DNA of 17,556 nucleotides from an uncultured Dokdonella sp. (GTDB lineage: Bacteria > Pseudomonadota > Gammaproteobacteria > Xanthomonadales > Rhodanobacteraceae). Positions within the stretch are counted from its first letter, which is position 1, and every line of letters starts with the position of its first letter. The position numbers and the translations under genes were made by a program. The stretch is from assembly GCA_934526015.1 (NCBI GenBank), contig CAKSZY010000035.1, positions 1 to 17,556 on the forward strand, in the 5' to 3' direction. Under the pieces are notes generated by a model, which was not told the origin of the DNA, searched no databases, and worked only from the letters and a program-made list of their open reading frames with translations. Below are positions 14,282-17,556 of this stretch, piece after piece.

Positions 14282-15145
14282 ATGGATTCCGCCCTGAAAC
14301 AGCGCCTGCTCGGCGCCGCCGTGCTGATCGCGCTGGCGGTGATCTTCCTGCCGATGATCTTCAGCGGATCGGCACCGAAGCAGGAATCGGCGACGCTCAA
14401 TCTCGAGATCCCGCCTGCGCCGGACCGCGAGCTCGACACGCGCGTCCTGCCGGTCGATCCGGGCCGGCCGCCGGCCGTGCAAGCACCGGTGGCCGAGCCG
14501 GTGGTGGCGGTCGAGGTGCCGGCGCCGACGCCTGCACCTGCGCCCGCGCCCGCCGAGCCGGTCCCTGCGCCTGCGCCAAGCACCGCCGCACCCGCGCCTG
14601 CGCCGGCCGGCCCCGGCGAGGCCGCGAACGGCCGTTTCCTCGTTCATCTCGGCGTCTACACCACGACGAAGAATGCCGAGGATCTGGTCGCCGCGCTCAA
14701 GCGCGACGGCTTCAGCGCGTTCAGTGAACCCCACGAGTTCCAGGGGCGCAGCGCACGCCGCGTGCGCGTCGGTCCCTACGCCGACCGTGCCGCCGCCGAG
14801 GCCGCGCGCATCCGCATCCGCCAGGCCAAGCCGGACGTGCCGGGCAGCGTCGTGGCGGTCGCCGAATCGGCCAGCAGCGACGCACCGGCCGGCGCGGTCC
14901 CGGCCGATCGTGCCGGGGGCTGGGCCGTGCAGCTCGGTGCGTTCAAGACGCTCGACGAGGCCAACAAGCTGAAAGGGCGCCTGCAGACCGCGGGTTTCGT
15001 CGGCTACGTCGACAAGCTCGTCACCGACGAGCAGACCCTCTGGCGCGTGCGTGCCGGTCCGGAAACCGACCGCTCCGGCGCCGACAAGCTGCGCGGGCGC
15101 ATCCGCGACAAGTTGAAGGTCGACGGCATCGTCGTCACCCAATGA
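14282..15145 (+). CDS. SPOR domain protein (DedD-like) with two SPOR repeats
   Basis: A 287-residue inner-membrane protein with one N-terminal transmembrane helix (about 8-28) and a periplasmic part. A Pro/Ala-rich linker (about 78-112, PAPAP-type repeats) leads to two SPOR-like domains. The first is at about 118-194 (FLVHLGVYTTTKNAEDLVAALKRDGF, ending RVRVGPYADR) and the second at about 213-286 (GWAVQLGAFKTLDEANKLKGRL, ending WRVRAGPETDR). SPOR domains bind glycan strands stripped of stem peptides at the division septum. E. coli DedD, in the same folC-dedD-cvpA-purF position, has a single SPOR domain. The first repeat is the more divergent (VHLGVY for VQLGAF) and may have changed its binding. 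Confidence 0.9.
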   Translation: MDSALKQRLLGAAVLIALAVIFLPMIFSGSAPKQESATLNLEIPPAPDRELDTRVLPVDPGRPPAVQAPVAEPVVAVEVPAPTPAPAPAPAEPVPAPAPSTAAPAPAPAGPGEAANGRFLVHLGVYTTTKNAEDLVAALKRDGFSAFSEPHEFQGRSARRVRVGPYADRAAAEAARIRIRQAKPDVPGSVVAVAESASSDAPAGAVPADRAGGWAVQLGAFKTLDEANKLKGRLQTAGFVGYVDKLVTDEQTLWRVRAGPETDRSGADKLRGRIRDKLKVDGIVVTQ

Positions 15146-15212
15146 GGTCGATGCCGGGATCCGTGGCGGCTGATCCGGCCCTCGCCGCCGGCGTGCCGAT
15201 CGCGGCGTCCGC

Positions 15213-15785
15213 GTGAACGGCTTCGACTACGCGATCAGCGGCGTGCTGGCACTGTCGGTGCTGGTCGGCCTGTGGCGCGGCTTCATCGCCGAGGTGCTCG
15301 CCCTGGCTTGCTGGGCGCTGGCCTTCTGGGTGGCCTGGATGTTCGGTCCGGTTCTTGCGGATTCGTTTTCCGCCAGCATATCGGTGCCGTCGGTGCGCGC
15401 GATGCTGGCCTATGCCCTGTGCTTCATCGCCGTGCTGATCGGTGGCGCCCTTTTGGCATTCCTCATGCGCAAGCTGGTCAGCGGCAGCGGCCTGTCGGGG
15501 ACCGACCGCCTGCTCGGCATGGTGTTCGGTCTCGTGCGCGGGGCGGCACTGGTGGTGCTCGTGGTCATGCTGATGAAATTCACGCCGCTGGTTGAGGACG
15601 ACTGGTGGCAGGCCTCGCGGCTGCGGCCGACGTTCGAGCAGGGCGCGGACTGGGTGACCTCGCGCCTGCCGCAGGAGGTGTCGCGATATCTCGGCCCGGC
15701 TGCGGCATTGCCGACCGTCTTGCCGGACAATGCGCCCGCCGGCGAGCCGCCGGCCCCATCCAATCCCCAACCGACGGTGGACTGA
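15213..15785 (+). CDS. cvpA: CvpA family membrane protein
   Basis: A 190-residue inner-membrane protein with four hydrophobic segments at about 5-22, 26-48, 63-86 and 102-122. The N-terminus MNGFDYAISGVLALSVLVGLWRGFIAEVLAL and the central SGTDRLLGMVFGLVRGAALV (99-118) are typical of CvpA. In E. coli it is needed for colicin V production and affects envelope homeostasis and bile resistance; its biochemical role is unknown. The start is a GTG at 15213. The protein is longer than E. coli CvpA (162 residues) because of a Pro-rich tail after about 165. The stop is 3 bases before purF, so the two are surely co-transcribed. Confidence 0.92.
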   Translation: MNGFDYAISGVLALSVLVGLWRGFIAEVLALACWALAFWVAWMFGPVLADSFSASISVPSVRAMLAYALCFIAVLIGGALLAFLMRKLVSGSGLSGTDRLLGMVFGLVRGAALVVLVVMLMKFTPLVEDDWWQASRLRPTFEQGADWVTSRLPQEVSRYLGPAAALPTVLPDNAPAGEPPAPSNPQPTVD

Positions 15786-15788
15786 ACC

Positions 15789-17267
15789 ATGTGCGGAATC
15801 ATCGGAATCGTCGGCAAGTCCGAGGTCGCTTCGGCGCTGTACGACGCCTTGACCGTGCTCCAGCACCGCGGCCAGGACGCCGCCGGCATCGGCACGACCG
15901 ACGGCTCGCGCCTGCGCCTGCACAAGGGCGACGGCCTCGTCCGCGACGTGTTCCAGCGCGAACAGCTGCTCGAACTTCGCGGGCGCATCGGCATCGGTCA
16001 TTGCCGCTATCCGACCGCCGGCTCGGAAGGGACCGGCGAGGCGCAGCCGCTGTACGTCAATTCGCCCTACGGCATCGCCCTTGCGCACAACGGCAACCTC
16101 GTCAACACCGCCGCGCTCCGGCGCGAGATGTTCGAGGACGATCGTCGCCACATCAACACGGATTCCGATTCGGAAATCCTGCTGAACGTGCTCGCCCACG
16201 AGATCCAGATCCAGGACCGCCACGCGCTCTCGGCCGACAACCTGTTCAAGGCCGTCGCCGGCGTGCACCGGCGCTGCATCGGCGGCTATGCGGTGGTCGC
16301 CGTCGTGCTCGGCTACGGCATCCTCGCCTTCCGCGACCCGCACGGCATCCGTCCGCTGGTGCTCGGCGAGCGCGACACTGCCGAGGGCAAGGAGTATGCG
16401 GTCGCCTCGGAGTCGGTCGCCTTCGACATCCTCGGCTTCCGCCTGCTGCGCGACGTGGCGCCGGGCGAGGCGGTGCTGATCACACTCGACGGCGAAGTCG
16501 CCGCGCGCCAGTGCGCGGATGCCGTGCGCCACGCGCCGTGCATCTTCGAGTACGTCTATCTGGCCCGTCCCGATTCGATGATCGAGGACGTTTCGGTGTA
16601 CAAGGCGCGCCTGCGCATGGGCGAGAAGCTGGCCGCGAAGATCCAGCGCCTGGGTCGCGATCAGCGCATCGATGCGGTCATCCCGATTCCCGACACCTCG
16701 CGCACGGCAGCGTCCTCGCTGGCCCAGGCGCTCGGCGTGCCGATGCGCGAAGGCTTCGTCAAGAACCGCTACATCGGCCGCACCTTCATCATGCCGGGAC
16801 AGAGCGAGCGGGTGAAATCGGTGCGCCGCAAGCTGAACGCGATCGGCCTCGAGTTCCGCAACAAGCACGTGCTGCTGGTCGACGACTCGATCGTGCGCGG
16901 CACGACCTCCCGGCAGATCATCCAGATGGCGCGCGAGGCCGGGGCGAAATCGGTCGGCTTCGCTTCGGCGGCACCGCCGGTGCGCTACCCGAACATCTAC
17001 GGCATCGACATGCCCGCCGCGGCGGAACTGGTCGCCCACGGCCACAGCGAGGACGAGATCGAGAAACTGCTCGGCGCCGACTGGCTGGTTTTCCAGGATC
17101 TCGACGACCTCGTCGCCGCGGTCGCCGAAGGCAACGACAAGCTGGTCGAGTTCGATACCTCGTGTTTCTCCGGCGAGTACGTGACCGGCGTCGAGCCAAC
17201 CTACCTCGACCAGCTCGAGTTCATGCGTTCCGACGAAGCCAAGAACCGTCGCCGCCAGGCGGTTTGA
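15789..17267 (+). CDS. purF: Amidophosphoribosyltransferase
   Basis: A 492-residue cytoplasmic enzyme for the first committed step of purine synthesis: PRPP plus glutamine give 5-phosphoribosylamine. The N-terminal Ntn glutaminase domain starts at the nucleophile C2 (MCGIIGIVG), with no propeptide beyond Met1, and has QHRGQDAAG (25-33), HCRYPTAG (71-78) and AHNGNL (99-104). The C-terminal phosphoribosyltransferase domain has [13 protein letters not shown] (326-338) and the PRPP loop [14 protein letters not shown] (361-374). It is the E. coli-like type, without the cysteine set of the Fe-S Bacillus enzyme. The end [13 protein letters not shown] is typical. No PurR box or riboswitch is visible in the 3-base gap; control would be through the upstream promoter. 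Confidence 0.97.
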   Translation: MCGIIGIVGKSEVASALYDALTVLQHRGQDAAGIGTTDGSRLRLHKGDGLVRDVFQREQLLELRGRIGIGHCRYPTAGSEGTGEAQPLYVNSPYGIALAHNGNLVNTAALRREMFEDDRRHINTDSDSEILLNVLAHEIQIQDRHALSADNLFKAVAGVHRRCIGGYAVVAVVLGYGILAFRDPHGIRPLVLGERDTAEGKEYAVASESVAFDILGFRLLRDVAPGEAVLITLDGEVAARQCADAVRHAPCIFEYVYLARPDSMIEDVSVYKARLRMGEKLAAKIQRLGRDQRIDAVIPIPDTSRTAASSLAQALGVPMREGFVKNRYIGRTFIMPGQSERVKSVRRKLNAIGLEFRNKHVLLVDDSIVRGTTSRQIIQMAREAGAKSVGFASAAPPVRYPNIYGIDMPAAAELVAHGHSEDEIEKLLGADWLVFQDLDDLVAAVAEGNDKLVEFDTSCFSGEYVTGVEPTYLDQLEFMRSDEAKNRRRQAV

Positions 17268-17278
17268 GGTCGCGCATC

Positions 17279-17300
17279 AGCCGAGCGAGCTCGGCTCTAC
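17279..17300. repeat. GTAG-type REP palindrome (inverted unit)
   Basis: A perfect 7-bp stem AGCCGAG/CTCGGCT (17279-17285/17290-17296) with loop CGAG ends in CTAC, so on the minus strand it reads GTAG followed by a hairpin. It faces a second unit in the opposite orientation at 17327-17350, making a head-to-head REP pair 11 bases after purF. GGCTCTAC with the following bases recurs at 286-303. Confidence 0.75.
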
Positions 17301-17326
17301 AAAAGCCCGCATGCTTTCACGCCCTT

Positions 17327-17361
17327 GTAGAGCGGAGCTTGCTCCGCTGCTCCGCTTTTTT
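17327..17361 (+). terminator. REP hairpin with T-run, likely purF terminator
   Basis: GTAG (17327-17330) precedes a perfect 8-bp stem AGCGGAGC/GCTCCGCT (17331-17338/17341-17348), and six T residues lie at 17356-17361. An alternative fold pairs AGCGGA (17331-17336) with TCCGCT (17351-17356), bringing the T-run directly after the stem. A GTAG-REP palindrome thus appears to double as a rho-independent terminator for purF. Confidence 0.7.
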
Positions 17362-17401
17362 CTGCGCGAGATCGCAGCAATCTCGAGAAACGCATGCGGA
17401 T

Positions 17402-17556
17402 CCCTTCTCCCCGTTCGCCACGGGGAGAAGGGGCAGGCATGCGCATTCGCCAGAGTGCAGCCGTGCGTTCTTGCAACAACGCCAGCCTCCCTTCGCCCCG
17501 CGCAGCGGGGAGAAGGTGGTGCGGCAGCACCGGATGAGGGGCCGTGGGAGGTGGGG
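17402..17556. repeat. Palindromic intergenic repeat element, right copy (inverted)
   Basis: The reverse complement of this region matches the left-edge element 101-253. Differences are scattered substitutions and one inserted base. It contains a perfect 12-bp-arm hairpin with a 7-base loop (17402-17413/17421-17432) and a second hairpin at 17490-17516. The window ends inside or at the boundary of the element. No gene is visible from 17268 to 17556, and 17362-17401 holds nothing recognisable. Confidence 0.88.

Noticed and set aside
15135..17045. Long minus-strand open frame over cvpA and purF (636 codons)
   Set aside because: It is antisense to two strongly supported genes and of shadow composition. 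The same applies to the long minus frames at 8208-9776, 9950-10966, 11744-12886 and 12883-14583.

Overview
The window is about 17.5 kb of very GC-rich, gene-dense bacterial chromosome. Protein similarity, the suhB/trmJ and folC-SPOR-cvpA-purF neighbourhoods, and GTAG-type REP palindromes together point to a gammaproteobacterium of the Xanthomonadales/Lysobacterales. That placement is inferred from gene content and repeats; there is no rRNA or marker gene here to settle it. I support 18 protein-coding genes and see no tRNA, rRNA, CRISPR array, transposase or phage gene.

Layout. Positions 1-431 are non-coding and full of palindromic repeats. Positions 432-3022 (minus strand) hold a four-gene operon read right to left: a small secreted or membrane-anchored protein of unknown function, a YtrA-type GntR repressor, an ABC ATPase and an ABC-2 permease. 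Its promoter at 3066-3093 has a near-consensus -35/-10 pair, and the -10 lies inside a 22-bp palindrome, as expected for autorepression. Diverging from it are an exported glutathione-peroxidase-like protein and a small VOC protein (3162-4149), then an unlinked rfbB (dTDP-glucose 4,6-dehydratase, 4274-5335).

Positions 5361-8280 (minus strand) hold suhB, an SDR oxidoreductase and a TetA-like MFS exporter. suhB diverges from trmJ (8427-9227), as in many gammaproteobacteria. Next is a phosphate-uptake pair, DUF47 protein plus Pit transporter (9348-11131), then a hypothetical gene on the minus strand (11178-11582). On the plus strand follow an alkyltransferase-like DNA-repair protein with Trp in place of the acceptor Cys (11753-12148), a rhomboid protease (12221-12859), folC (12871-14157), a SPOR-domain protein with two SPOR repeats (14282-15145), cvpA (15213-15785) and purF (15789-17267). 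The last three genes probably share a promoter whose -10 is a perfect TATAAT at 14247-14252. A hairpin plus T-run after purF (17331-17361) is a likely terminator made from a REP palindrome.

Positions 17268-17556 again hold REP and longer palindromic repeats. About 150 bp at the right edge is a roughly 94 % identical inverted copy of 101-253 at the left edge, so essentially the whole gene block lies between inverted copies of one repeat element. Most genes are housekeeping. The best candidates for something undescribed are the GntR/ABC operon with its unknown leading gene and the large inverted repeat pair.
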